Source: Chimonanthus salicifolius
Lineage: Eukaryota > Streptophyta > Magnoliopsida > Laurales > Calycanthaceae
DNA length: 64,000 bases
Direction of reading: 5' to 3'
Assembly (NCBI GenBank): GCA_013350335.1
Contig: CM023536.1
Coordinates: 40,122,314-40,186,313, forward strand
Positions 25,001 through 40,000 of the stretch are shown here, in pieces. The translations under genes and the position numbers were made by a program. The number at the start of each line of letters is the position of its first letter. Position 1 is the first letter of the stretch. The notes under the pieces were generated by a model. It did no database searches. It was not told the DNA's origin and saw nothing but the letters and a program-made list of their open reading frames with translations.

Positions 25001-28000
25001 AGAGAAGATAAAAGGTTAATACCTTGCTATAATTCTTATTTTAATTTATAATCTCAAAGAGGTGTGTCCCTCTCTTACATCTATCGATATTTATGAGAAA
25101 TCAAAGAAATAAAAATAGAAAAGGACTCTCAGTTTGGAAGGCCACGAAAGTGGTTTCCAACCCTACTACAACTACTAAACATAACTTGACTCTTAAATAA
25201 ACTAGGAAAGCTACCAACATAGCTTCCTTAAAACAAGGACTCTACTAAATAGGAAAATAATAAAATATTTAAATGGGATTAAGCTTTGTGTGTCCTACAT
25301 CAGAAGACATCATAAAAGCCTGCTTTTCAGGGTATCACTTGTTGGATCCAAGAGTAGGGTATCTTCCCACTTCTTTCTTGTTTTGAATCATGTGCATAAT
25401 TAAAAAAAAAATTACGAAAATCAAAATCATATTGTAAATCATTCTAGTCATCAAAGTATATTGTATTGCAAGGTTTTTTATGATTATCTCAAAAAGAATA
25501 AAATCTTTTAAAATAAGTTTTTCATATCTATGCATTTTCCATTCAAAATATTGTTGGTAAATTGACAAATAAAATGTTGATAGTATCACTATAATTCTAA
25601 CATTTTGAAAATTGGCTCGGATTGTAAAGGACAAATCATATTGGTAAAAAAAAAAATTAAATAACAAAAATTCTAAGGTTTTTTTAAAATATATTGCATC
25701 ATAAGATCCAAATCATTTCCTTTAAAAATCATATTATATTGTAAGATTCAAATCGTAAATCATATGATTTTAATAACTATGACGTAGAGTTGTTATCCCT
25801 AATTGAACTCTTAAAAAATCATGCCATTGAAATGTTCAGTTTGAAAGTTTTTGAATATTGCTAGATGCCAGGGGTTTCTTAAACGAGTCCCCCTCGGCCC
25901 CTTTTTCTAATCTGATTGAATATAATGACAAAAGTGAGATTCTGTCTGAGCTCCATTCGATCCAAACACAAAAGAACACATGTCCAATTAGAGAGGAACA
26001 CATTATTAGTAGCACAGTATTTAGAGTTTTAGACAACTGAAAGAGATATTAAGGGTGAGTATCATATATTTGACTTATTTTTGTATCTCAGGCCTGTTCA
26101 AGCGCCATGCGCTCCATATTGAAATATTCATGATTAAGATATAGTTGAGGATCCACTTGGAGCAAGAACATTTCTCAACCTCTCATGATTCTCACCCTAA
26201 GAAGCCTTTTTTCCGAATTTGTTTCCAGTTAAGTCCATTCATAGCCACAAGTTACTGATATTTAGGGATGGAAATTTGGCTCGAAAGACCAAAGAGCCCA
26301 ACCGGTCAAAAATAGGGCTTGAGCATTAATAGTCAGCCCAAATTCCTTTCATGCTTGGGCTTGGACAGTCCATTGAAGCCCGATTTACAATTGGACCAGG
26401 CTCAAGCTTATACATGCTCAATCCCGAAAGCCCAAGCCTGACCCAAAAAATTCAAGCTAAGGTAATGTCTCACTCATATGTCCACTTCTTTTGTATCGTG
26501 TGTAAAGGAGATGCAATTAATTCTTTTTACCAATACGCACCTAACATACTCTGCTACTACTCAAAAAGGTGAGGCACCTTTTAGGCGCTAGCCCCCTCTC
26601 TTCCTCTCAAAAACATGAGTAGCCCTCTCTCTCTATGTGTGTTTGTCTCTCCAAACAAGGCTACAAGAGCTCACCCTTTTCACTTCTGTGTTCACACTCG
26701 GTTCTCATTTTTTTTCCTAGACCCATCCCGTCTCCATTTCATGGTTTTGTATCTTTCACACAATAGATCCCCTACATCTTAGATCTTTTTTTTTTTTGAG
26801 CTGTAACAAATTGAAAATATATTAGTGATGAAAGAATTTACAAAGGATGTCATTAAAGGGTCTAAGAGACATAAACCCTAAGATAACCATAAAGAAAAGA
26901 GCAAAGTAAAAAGAGCAGAGTGCATAAGTACAAATAATGCCCTCCAAAATAATCAAAAGCCCAATCTCTCCAAAAGTGGAGAAAAGGAAGAAAGATCTTA
27001 ATGACTGAAATAATCTTATGTATTTTTGCTTTTTGTCTTGCTGATGGGATTTTTTCTTCTTTTTTTTTTTAAAAAAATGATGACCTTTTTTCAAAAAAAT
27101 TCTAGATTTATGTGGTAGTTTTTTTTTAAATTTTCCTTCCATTCATTGATTGACGTTATCTGTTAGCGCTTACAGCGTGATAAACAAGAATAATCAAATG
27201 GGAAAAACAAGCACAAACCAATACAAACAAATTTACGTGGTTCGGCCCCAACTGGCCTACGTCCACGGAGCGTGAAAGAGATTTTATTAAGAGAAGAGAA
27301 AACAAGAGAAACAGATACAAGAACAATTCTTTGTTCGAACAAAACAACCTGGAACAAAGAAACCAATTTACTATCCTTTGATCACTGCTGTTATTCTTGA
27401 AGAGCAAATCCCGACAAGATGTCGTAGACACCCTCGCATCCAACACGGATCTAAGATCTGACTGTATGCAGATCTGAACGCTCTTCTCCAACCAACTTTG
27501 GCAGCACCTTCTCTCTGTATCAATGACTGTCTGGCAGCACCCTTTGCAATAGCCCTCTCTCCTTCTCTATTCTCTCCCACAAACAGAGCTGCTTGCCGTC
27601 TTCTCTCTCTTGATTCTTCTTGCTGACAGCAAGAAGACCCCTCTCTCTCTCTCTCTCTGGCTGTATCTTGTCGTCGTGTGTGGAGATACAATCACCCCTA
27701 TATTCCTTGATATATATAGAGTGAATAAACCTTAAACATAGCAACCCATTGTCCCATCTCTCTTTCACGTGCTGAGTGAAAGTGGAAGTTGCTATTACTG
27801 TTTTAAGAAACATCACCGTGTAGGAGTCTTATCCTCCAAGGACTCCTACTAAACTTACACGTTTCTGACGTGTCCAAGATTTCCTGCTATGTTCGGTGTT
27901 GCCTTCCTTATTGCAATAGAATAATACAGTTTCTATTGTTGTACGAATATCCCCATTCATATCAAGAGGAATCCGAGCCATCCACTTCAACATTCTCCCC

Positions 28001-31000
28001 CTTTTCAATTACTTGGGCTCTCCATTGTTCTCGTGCTCGGGCTTTCTTGTAAAAATCAGGCTCGGAATTGGCACATTATTAGCTTGGCCCATCCCCATTT
28101 CTAGTGAACTTTGAATTCCCGTCTAAATCAGGCAGCATGTTGAATTTACTTTATGTAGCAAATTTTATGTTACTACTATAATGATGTTGAAAGGTCACTG
28201 GAATGTGTCTTCCAGATGGGGTTTCTTCTCTCCTATGACATTGAAGCCATCATCCTTGACACTTTAGACTCCAATTCAATTTAACATTCATCTAATACTG
28301 AACTTTAGACTGACTATTATTATTATTTTTTTTTTTTGAATAATGGGTAAGAATTCATTCAAAGAGAAAGCCCAGAGATATGTACAAAAAAATGAACAAA
28401 ATCCCACAGCCCGGGCCAGACAAATGCGGCCAAACAAAAAGAGGCCCAAAGATAAGCCCCGTAGAGGCCAAGACAAAAAATAGAGGACCTAGGGGATCAC
28501 ACCAATTATATTAAGACTTCAGAAAAAATTCCGAGGTCCCCAGCATTTACACAAAACATTAGGTGGTTAAACAAAATATCACCAAAACAAACCATCTTTG
28601 GGCCATCAGGACCAAAGAGTTTCAAGATAGCCCTGATAGCACAAACATGGCCATGAGTGGCCCAGTTACGAACTTTCGAATTGCTGATCATCGAAACCAA
28701 TTCCTCGCAAAGATATAGACAGCTGAAAGAGTGCCCCAGGTTGTGGAGAAAGCAGGATTCTCTGAGCAAAGATCAAGATTGTTGATGTCGAAATAGGGCC
28801 AATAATAGGGAGGCTAGTGACGCCAGCCAGGTTGGAATTTCTACTCTCAAATAGTGCGCCAAGGAAGGTGCCATCAGGGGTAACAAAATCCGCAATGAGA
28901 AGATAACAGTGGTCAAGAAACACATCACGAGGAAGGTGGGGAGGCTTCTGAGGAGTAGGAGTTGGAGGCGGCATGTCCCACGCAGCCGAGAAAGAGTCAC
29001 TAAGGTTCATAAGATCAACATTAGAACACAAGAAGAAAATGCGATTTTTAATGTCATGAATGATCCTAGAACCGATCAGCTCATGATTGCATAGGGCTTT
29101 TCTGAAGATCCTCGCATTACGTTCATTCCAAATATGCCAGATCAAAGCAGGAAACACCAGATTTGCAGCCAACATTTCAAGACGATTGCACGAACACTGA
29201 ATCAGCGAGAGAGAGTCTTCAAGGATAACACCAGTAGCAGAGGATAGGTTGAATTTTCGGAGCACAAAAAGCCAAACATTCCAAGTAAAGCTACACTGAA
29301 GAATATGGTTATGCATCTCATCATTGGAACAACAAAGAACACATGAGGTGTCTCTTATCAGACCATAGTTGTTCAGCAAAGACTTGGTTTTGAGTGCATT
29401 ATTGAGGAAGAACCAGGCTATAGTAGAATGGCGATTCAAGCACCCCGAAAACCATAAACGATCCACCCAGTAAGGGGCCTCCAAATCCTCATAAGAGATC
29501 TGGATTGCAGAGGCGATCGAGAAGCGACCATTATCACTGGCAGTCCAACAGAGCATGTCATCACAAGGGAAAACAGGAATAGAGATCGCTGTGATCAAAC
29601 TCCAGGTGGAAGAGACAGCAGGGGATGGAGTAGGGGGAAGGTTCCAGCTATTGTTATCAAAGAAGGAGCTCACCTTGCAATCCAGAGGGAGGCCCATATC
29701 ATACATAGGTCTGGCACCGAAATGGTCCAAAAGGATGAATCCAAGCTTGATCCACGGATCCAACCAGAATTTGATGGTGTCCCCTTTGCCAATGATGAAG
29801 AGGCTATGTCTTTTCACAAGCTCCCGAACAGACAGAATAGATCTCCAAGCCCAAGAAGAGTTGTATTTTAGCTTGACAGACCAAATCGAGTGGTTCTTCA
29901 AATATTTTTTACCGGCCCATCTAAACCAAATGTTATCCTTGGCAACAACAAAATTCCAAAACTGCTTCATAATGCACACCAAATTCACAGCCCGGATGCT
30001 TCTGAGACCCAGTCCACCTTTGGACTTTGGAAGACAGATCTTGTGCCAACCAATAGTATGGAGTTTCCTTGAGGTAGTGGATCCCCATAGGAAGTCCCTC
30101 ATCAATCGCTCAATCTTCTCCAAACAGGCCTTTGGCAGAAGAAATGAGTTGGCCCAATAGATATGGAGGTTATTAATGGTAGACCTGAGTAGTTCAACTC
30201 TCCCAGCAAAAGACAACAACGAGCTAGCCCAACCATTGATTTTCCTTATCAAGTGGGGGTACATGGAATGTTAGAGATCAGATTAATACTATGGTCACAT
30301 TATGTGGTCAGTGGATCAGACACCATATTTTATTTCTTGTAGCAGATAGTGTGAAACTTGTAGGGTGGAAAATAGAGGGAGCATAAAGCATGTTAGATTG
30401 GGCCTTAATGGATTTGATAAATACCCTTGTAACAATGGACTTTGGCAGCAGAATGTTGTAGGCATAAAGGAATAGAAGAAACTACAATTCTTCCGGCAAT
30501 TATTATGGACGTGCAACAAAGGGGAGCTACCCTACTGGTGTAGAATTGATGAATTAATCAAAGAGGATCACTCGGCCAATGATACCATGTTAAAAGATGA
30601 ACAAATCTGATTAATATGGAGTGTAATAGGTGTATCTTGATAGGTACTACTGCATGTTGAATGATTTTAACAGATTCTAGCATGCCTAATATAAAGTAAT
30701 CTGAATCTAATTAGGAACTAACAATATTACTTATTCAAATACTCTGTGCTTCCAAGGAAGCATGAATCTTTTGCTTGGACTTTAAATCACTAATTGTGGA
30801 TGAGTTGGGGTTGCTACACATGCACAGTTTGAAAACTTGAAAAAACTTTGCTGAGCCAGTCCAAGTCAACTCGACTTGACAAGATTTTTAGTTGAGTAAG
30901 TCAGACAAGTTTTTTAGATTTTTTCTGAAAATTAGCCTATTTTCTCGACTCAATGGGATTTCTAGTATTAACTTAGATTGATCACCTAAAATGTGATTAT

Positions 31001-34000
31001 CTAATTAACTTAGATTGAAGCTTATGTATCAGGCCTGGATGTTGGAAGCATTCCCAGTGCACCTGTAATATTTACTTCCATGAAACTTTTTAGCGAGGTG
31101 CATGGCTGTATAAAATTGAAGGGAAACATGCTTTCTACACCTGCCCAATGAATCTGTATCTATACTAGCTAGCATAGCATGCCCTCTCAGCGACACTGAT
31201 TCCAATCTGTCCATTCAATTCGGCATGAAGGAGTTAGCACAAGCACCAAATTTCACTTTAATCTAACTAATATTGATAATGGATCAGACATGAAGAAGAT
31301 AGTTAATAGTATTTGTGCAATCCAACAGTGAATTTCACTACAATCAAAGTGAAACTTTCATAGAAGATTATGCTTTCTGTACATAAAGCTCAAGTCTTAT
31401 TGAAAAGAATTATTAACTATTGTATTTAGTTTATTAGTCCCAACCATAAATGCTTTTGATGCAACAAGAAACTTGAGAGAATAACACTGGAAAAATGTGC
31501 ACAGCTTTTGGTCAGATTTGATCTTTGAAAAATGAACCCCTGTAAACTTTCAAAAAAAAAAGAAGAAATGAACCCCTGTAACAGTATTTAAAATTTGAAT
31601 GAAAGTCATAATAAAGTTTTGAATTTTTCAATTCCTTTTACATGAGGCATGCTGTCTGGCACACTGCATCACTGGGTGCACCTGACAAGGTTCAATGAAA
31701 ATGTTCTATGATACATATATGTGAAAAAGATGGAATCTAAGAATAATCAAAATGATAGCTTAGCATCTCCTATGGCAAAAAATGTGGCTAGAGGATTCTT
31801 GAAAGAACTAAGAAATAACAATAGTGGATAAGTCCTTCAGGTTGTTTGATTGTCTTTGAGTGCAGTAGCAATTGCTATTTCTTTTCCTGTTTTAGTATGT
31901 TTCTTGGTTTCAAATGTATCTACTTGGGATGTTCTCTATGATCAGTATATGTTCAATGTATGTTAGTGTATCTTCTTAATTAAGTAAATAAGATCTTTCG
32001 TTATTGAAAAAAAAGAAAGATCTAAGAAATGATAGCATGGCCTTCATCACCTGTTTCTAGTAATAGAAGAAAGTAATGGAACTATATAAACAATAGACCC
32101 TTGTTCATTAGCTCTCTCTCTCTCTCTCTCTCTCTGACTTTGGAAGTATTTCATGAACTCGTTCAATACTCTCTCTCTCTCTAAAATTGCGCATCATTTT
32201 TCTGTTATCCAAAAAAATTGGAAATATTTCAAGAACTCATTCAATATATTTTGTTTGGATTCAGGTGTTTGCTGTTTGGTGGGTGGAACATTAACTACTT
32301 GGTATTCTAGTATGTTGATTTCATCCTTGTGGGGTTGGAATGGAGAAAACAAACTACTTATCGGATGCTGGCTAAGAGTATCTTTGGTTGGTTATCTATC
32401 TTCCCCTTTTATTTTGACAAGTTTATAGAGTTTTTGTAATAGTAATAGTTATTTTTTTGAACGGCTAATGGTAATAGTCATTAGAAGAACATTTAAAAAA
32501 TGTAAATGTTAAATATTAAAAAAATCCAGATTCACTCGTTGGCTATGCTGAGTGGTCAGTAGAAAGTTCCATCAAAGAAAAAAGAAGAAGAAAATAACAG
32601 TTTCTTTAGAGAGACTGATGTCAATGTTTGTGCTGTTGTTATCCTTTTATATTTCTTTGTTGACTTTCCTTTTTGAGTTTGAAGGATCATGGGGTTACTG
32701 GTTGACAACATTTTTCCAGCAGATTGCTTCTTTGGGCAATAACATTGCCATTCATATTGCAGCAGGAAGCAGCCTCAAGGTCTGACTTAAATGTAGTTAC
32801 TGTGCCTTTGATGATTAGCTTTTGAAAAGGACCAAACCAACAGTAATTCTGGTTTTTATACAGGCGATTTACAAGTACTACCACAGGGATGGAACTCTGA
32901 CATTGCAGATATTCATTACAATTTTTGGGGTGTTTGAGCTTCTTCTATCACAACTTCCTGATATCCACTCACTGCGGTGGGTGAATGCACTGTGCACTGT
33001 CAGCACCATTGGCTTTGCTGGGACAACTATCGGTGTGACAATTTACAATGGTAATCGTCATGATGCTCTACTTTAGTCCAATTTGATTATTGTTGTTATT
33101 ATTTAATTGTTTCATATATGTGTATTGATATTCTCATATATAAATTTTTAAATGGGAGAGGCAAAACAGCTAACCATGATTTCTCTAGAATAATTGGTTT
33201 GAAGGATTCAATAAAGAGAATCCACTTTTTAATTCGTTAAAATTTGCTGTTTGAGCATTGCATGGATGAGAACATTATTAAGTCACCCTTGTCCACTCTC
33301 CCACCATTTTAGTTTATCCGGTTAATTCTATTTCTTATGCCTTTAAAGAGGCAATGATTGGTTTATACTTCTTTTTCTACTTACTTTAGAATTATCTATC
33401 TACATTAGGTTTAATCCTTTTTATCTATTTTAACGAGGCAGTCTTGCAAAAGAGGAATAGACCATCAATACCTACTGCAGACAAATTATTTTATCTTTGG
33501 AAACTGGAAGGGTCTACTATTACAAATGGGAAGTGATAGCGACACAAGTGTTTTTTATAATAAAGAGTACCGGTGTACCTTTCCACCCTTAAATAATGAA
33601 GTGGACAAAAGGACAAGCTCGGTGTCTCTTTTTATCAAAAAACATTGGTGTCCCTATCATTTCCTTTACGATTTAAATGTTTTTGAGTTACAGTGGGACC
33701 AAGATGTTCTAAGTAATGGTCAATTGCTTCGCTATGGAAAACCTGCTCATTACGACTTTGACAAGGAGAAAATGAGCACTCTTGTCATTTTCAATATAAA
33801 TTTTATTAGTTTTCTATGAAAGTCAGTTTGTTTTTTATGAGTGGGAATGACGGGTCCACTATTGTGACTTTTTAAACTGAAGGATCTTGGTCTACTCAAG
33901 TAGAGATTGAACATTTAATTGGGGAAATCTTCAAACCCCCTCTACAATGGGGAATGGGAAGGATCTTTGTCTACTCAAGAGTGGAAATTGGAGTTTTCTT

Positions 34001-37000
34001 CAAGCTTCAAGTGTCAGGGAAAGGTGATTGTCAATTAACACAAATTTGTGAAGAAAAATCATTGATGTAAATATTGTAGGATGCACTGACTAATGTGCAA
34101 ACCTCAAAAAACACAGTTTCTTTGACTGCTCCTGGAATTCCATTTTCCTTCAAATTTCCTCCCTGAAGTGCTCTCCAAAATTCCTCATAATAATGTCCAA
34201 AGATATTCCCAACTTCTGAGGTCCTTTTACAGGCTTGAGAAGCTCTCCAATATGACAAGGTTAAACTGCATGCTTGGTCCAATGGGAAGGGTGGTAGATT
34301 CGTAAATTTGGTCTTTCTTTGCAGCTTCTTTTTCCAACTTCTGATTCAACTTAGGAATCAGACTTAAAGGTTCACATGATGATACTGAATCCTGATAAGT
34401 TGATGCAGTCCAAGCTGCAACTTGTAATTTAGATTCGGGGTTTTAAGTCGAATCAAGGATTTTTGTGAAGAAACCCAAAAATGCACTCTCAAATCTCTCG
34501 ATCACTATCAAGAAAAATGGAAGAGGGACTAATTTCAGCGAGATAGTTTGGCGGAATCAAACTCACCAAAGAAATTGGGTGTTCAATCGAATTTAAATCG
34601 AACGTGGAACTGTCTTTCAAGATACTTGAATTTAATCAAAAGTATATGAGAATTTAAATCTGGCACTAATCCAACTTGAAACATTGAACCTTCTAAGATC
34701 CAATTTGGATGTGGAATTTAATTTAATTACTCATGGAAATAAAATGCAAGACATGAAATTAAAATTCACCATGCACAAATTTTAATCCAAATAATTAAAT
34801 ATAATTCAAACACAAAGCAAATTAAATACAAAGAACAATAACTCAGACTTACCGTACTCGGGACGTCCAAACAAAGCATAGAAGCTTCAATAATTTCAAA
34901 ATAATATTCTCCATGGCCCGAACATTATATATATTGCTGCCCTTTAAATAAACTACATGGAGCTTGATTGGCCATAAGATTCTAAGTTAAGAATTAAAAA
35001 TAAAAAAGACAATTTTCTAATCCTAAAACAATCTAACGATCCACATGATTTTTTGGACATATTTATGAACTTAAAATAGAAACAAAATATGCTAAAATAC
35101 TCCACCGATTTGCATATCTTTTATTCTTATTCTTTCATACTCCAAACGGTGCTCAAATCTGTGAAGGAATCTGCATACAATCGGTTGAAATTCAGTGGGT
35201 CCCATGGTGACGTGGCAGCTGATGTGGTTGTTGAAGTGGGGCCCTCTCTTCCCTCCATCTATCCGACGATACATCTCACGAAGTCAATTAATTGGGCCGA
35301 CTCGTCATCGATTGGGCCCTCGTCGGGTTCAGTGAGTTCGATGCCTACATCATGAGTCCATCAAGCCAATGAGTCACATTCAGTGGACTTCTAGTGGACC
35401 TTGATCCCGCAGAGAAATGGGGTGGCTTCCATGACCGGTTTGATCAAGATAAACGCCATTGGACTCCGTCTAATAAACCTAGGCATTTTGTTTGTCCAAG
35501 CCCAATGACCCAACAAACCCAATTGACCCAGATAAAGCTTGTAAGCCAACTCCAATCTTAAACAGGCCAGACTCAAATCAAAGCCCACTCAATGAAGCCC
35601 ATAATTGATGCAATCTCTAAACTCTCTCCTACAGTGACAAGTGGCGATCCCAAAATATATTGTCCCTGATTGGGATGAAGATAGAGAGGATAGAGGAGAG
35701 GAGTTGGCGTAGAGAGATAGAGGGAAAGCAAGGTGACACATGGAGAGGATTTCTCTCTCCAGTTGGGTGAATTTTGTAGAGAAAGGCAGTAGCCTCTGGT
35801 GCAGATTCCAATGGATAGACAAAGTGGTGGCGCCTACCACATGTTAGGATAAGATAATTATTGTTTTTTATAATTTGTGTTTTCTAGAATAAATCTCAGT
35901 CGTCCATTCTTCCATTGTGGCAAGATCGTGTGGTTTTATTGGTCAATAAATGTAGACAAGGATTGATCCCAAATGAGGCAGGCAATCCTTGCCATTTTCA
36001 TAGGTTTTTTTTTTTTTTTTATAGAAATTAGTCCCAAAAGGCCCTACAATGGTGTGGTCGACCATTGAGGGGTATTTTGGTCATTTCTTTTGATTTTTCT
36101 TATAAATACCCTATAGTACTCGAATTTCATTAAAGAATTAATTTTGGAACAACTCTTGGATTTTCGTGTGAGAGCAAACTGGGCAATGGCCTGTGGCAAA
36201 AACCAACCCTCGAGAGGGAAAACCCACGGACAGTGGTGCATCCTTGTGCAAGTAAGTACCAGTGCTTTTAATTCGACTACGTCTTTATGGTTTTTAGATT
36301 AAGAGTACAATTTCAAATTTCATCTCTCTCTTTTGATTTCGCTTCTACAAAGATCCAATCAATTAAATTAAGAGACCTTAATTTAATCCCCATAAGTGTA
36401 ATTCAATTCCTGGGGACCTTGTTGATTCGGGTTTTGTTTGTCAAGCTTGCAATCAGGCAAAAACCTTTCATTAACAGTGATTGGCTACACGGGTCCTCAG
36501 AGACCATACTCTGTTTTTTCGTCTCTGGATTGAATTCTTATCAGATTCAACCCAAGCCTACATCAAATCCATGTAGTGTTTTTTGTTCAGAAGTTGGGCC
36601 CCACGTGATCATAGAACATAAATATACAACAGTTTATGGTATTTTAAGTGTGGTACTTTTTTTCATGAGCAAGTGGGCCCCACTTGATCTTGAAGTGAAC
36701 ACATGTGCATTTTGGACAATATATGGTATTTTAATAATCACTTTTTCATCCAAGTTGTTTTCAAAACTAACTTAAGGACCTCCAATATGGTAACCAAGTT
36801 GCGGTCATATGATCATCATAGGTGGGTTGCACCTTTTTCTTTTGATTTGCATATGAGATTGACATCTATTGGTTCCATGAGGAAGGCAATGCAAGGATTT
36901 TTCAAGTGGTTCTTTTGTAGCATCCCTTATATCTTAGATATATGATCGACAACCTCTACCGACATCTTTTCTTGATGTGAATTGATCAAGCCATTGGTGT

Positions 37001-40000
37001 TTTTTATAATAAAGGACACTGGACTTGTCTTTTTGTCTACTTGTCATCATCACCTAATTGGTGAAAAAGTACATTGGTGTCTCTTGTTATAAAAAACACC
37101 AATGTCCCTATCAATTTTCTTGCTTAATCCATCACTTCTTTTTGGTAATTCGAACAATGTAAGTCTACATTATTTTTATCTTTCATGGATCTTGTTGCAT
37201 CTTGGTTTAATGGAGCTATATGAAGTCCAGATCGACGTGATTGGATTGTATGAAGTTGAGCAATGAGATCATCATGATATTTTATGGATTTCTTTAGATT
37301 TTCATTGAATTTCATTAGATACAGGTTAATCATCAGTTGTGGAGATCCAGATGGTCCTAGTCAATATTTGATGCAATTTATTTGTCAACACCGACAATTG
37401 GATTGGTTGTATCTATCAAAAATTAACTTCCTTTTAATGGAAAGAGAAGTCAAAAGGTGCATTATTATGAATATTGGTTTGTATTGGCATAGTATATAGA
37501 AATTCGATGCATAAATTTATATTGAACCATGGTTGATGCGGCCATCCGAAGCCGAATTGAACCTGACGAACTTGACGAGAACGGCCATCCGAAGCCAAAT
37601 TGAACCTGACGAACCCGACTAGAACCCGATTAAAGACAAGCGGACCCAATTAAGCGAAGTTCACGAGTTTGCTCTCCGAATTTATGCTCAGATCGATGAG
37701 GGAAGAGGAGACCTCAAACCCAACCCCGTAGACCCATTTACACCAAAATCAAGCGGTCCCATTCTGAATTTGAATCGAGTCCGAAACAGAAAGTTGCTTT
37801 CCAACTTGCAGGTTGAATTTCGGAAGGTACGGGAGGTTAGCAGCACGAATCCCTCAGAAGGCCAAGATCCTCTCCAGTTTTAGAAGGAAATCAGCCCAGG
37901 CATTGGCACTGGGAGACCCAAATGAAGAAGAAGGGATACTGATGCTGGACCTGAGCGAAGAGGTCGAATGAAGGACGGCGAGAAATCCAAGAGACCGAGA
38001 GAGGAGTGCCTAGATCGTCTCCAAATTTGCAAAAGGAAGAAAATCAAGGTGGAATCAGATCCCATTCAATTTGGCCGAAGAAACCTTGCAGAATGAGAAG
38101 AAAGAAAAAAATAGAGAAGGTTCAGCCGAGCAGAAAAAAGAAAGAAAATTCTAAAAGAAAGGAAAAGAGAAGACGAGGAAAATGAAGAATAGAGATACGA
38201 GAAGAGAAGTAGAAAGAAAGAGAAAAGAAAAGAAAGAGGAAGAGAGAAATCCAGCAAACCGAGTGGAGAAAATGAAAGAAGGAATAAGAAAGGAAAGAGG
38301 GATTGAGATAGAGACGGGAAAAGAGAAGAAAGAAAATAGAAAGAAAGAGAGGAAGAGAAAAAAAAGCCCATCTTCGGGCGGCAGAGTCGGACTTGGACTC
38401 GGTGATTGGACTTTGGACTTTCTTAATTTTTTATTTTTTTTTCAAAACAAAGGCCTATAAATTCAAGCATGGGTCAAGAATTAGAGCCAAATCCAATTGA
38501 GTCGAGTTTTTTTTTGAAACATTAACAACTTAATTTCATTAAAGCAAAAAGGGAGTACAAGAGAAGGATCCGAGTATAGGAAATATATACTCAGAACCAA
38601 AAAGAAGGAAAAGAAACAGTAAAAACATGAAATAACAGAAAAGGAACATCAAAGTATCCACCCAACACAGGATCCAAAAGGAGCCCCCTACTCCCCTAAC
38701 TCCCAAGGCAGGTGAGATGAAAAAATTTTCCAAAGCTGGTCCTTGTAAATGAACACCAACTTTCGTCAAGAAGTCTGCTACACAGTTTGCTGATCAAGGT
38801 ATATGAGTGAAAGTGATGCCACCCAGCCTGCACAACCTCCAAATGCCCTAGCAATACAAACCAACCTTCACGAGAGGAATTTCCTATTACTAACCGAAGA
38901 GATGATATTAGTTGAGTCACCTTCAATAATGAGATTACCGCTCATAAACCTAGACCAAACCTGAAGTCCTCTCCTAATTGCTCTCAGTTCAGCCTCGTTA
39001 GACTCCATTAACCCTACCGATTCGGAAAAAAACTACTAATATTCTACCCGTATCATCAGATAACACTCCTCCTATTCCTGCCTGTCCGAGTTTACCCCTA
39101 ACTGCCCTATCAACATTGAATTTTCATGATCCTAAGGGAGGCGCTACCTACTCGACCGAGCGCTTTCTAACACTACCAACCCCTTTCATACATCCTTCCC
39201 AAGCTAAATAGAAATCCTCTGGTGCTAGACCCCTGAACTCCTTACACACAGACAACCAACCTATCACCTGCTATTTCGCCCTGTCAAATACATCTCTAGG
39301 TGCCCCTCTCTTTCCCTCAAAAATCCTCCTTTATTCTCTTTCCAAATTGCCCACGAGACTGCGAATGGAACCATTTTCCAGGTCACTCTATGTCTACCTC
39401 TAAAGGGACCCCCCAACCAAGCCATCAATAAATCCTCCTCTCCACTACCTAGACCCCACGAGCACCCAAACAACCTTAAGAACAAGTACCACACAACCCA
39501 CATGAAACGACACTTAACAAGTGGTCCATTATCTCCTCTTTATCCTCACACAATGGACAAAGGTGAGTCCTATTTTGAAACTTTAGGCTTCCAATTGAGT
39601 TGAGTTATTTGAAACTTTAGGCTTTGTTTGAGTCTCCCCATTGAGGTGAGTCCTATTTTGGTTCTTTGAATTTAATTTGAATTTGTGTCTTTAGAATTGA
39701 ACTTAATTTAAGTATTCGGGTTTTAATTTTACATGATGAATTTAATTTCATGTATTGCATTTTTCCCATTCTTAATTAAATTACAATTCTGCAACCAAAT
39801 TGGTTCTTACAAGGTTCAATGAATGTTGAATCGAATTAGTGCCGGATTTAATATTCATGCATTCATATGATTATTTAATTTGCATTTAACCGTGGATCTC
39901 GATTAATTGCATAAATCATTGCATTCAGATTAACAATTCTACATTCGTTTTGCTTGATTGAACACCTAATTTTGACTTGGTCAAAATTATCCTATTGAAA

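Noticed and set aside
29555..30160. 201-codon open frame on the + strand
   Set aside because: It is the antisense of the LINE ORF on the minus strand and shows no protein-family pattern.
38066..38460. Open frames in the GA-rich tract near 38.2 kb
   Set aside because: Low-complexity composition within LTR copy C; no domain or codon signal.
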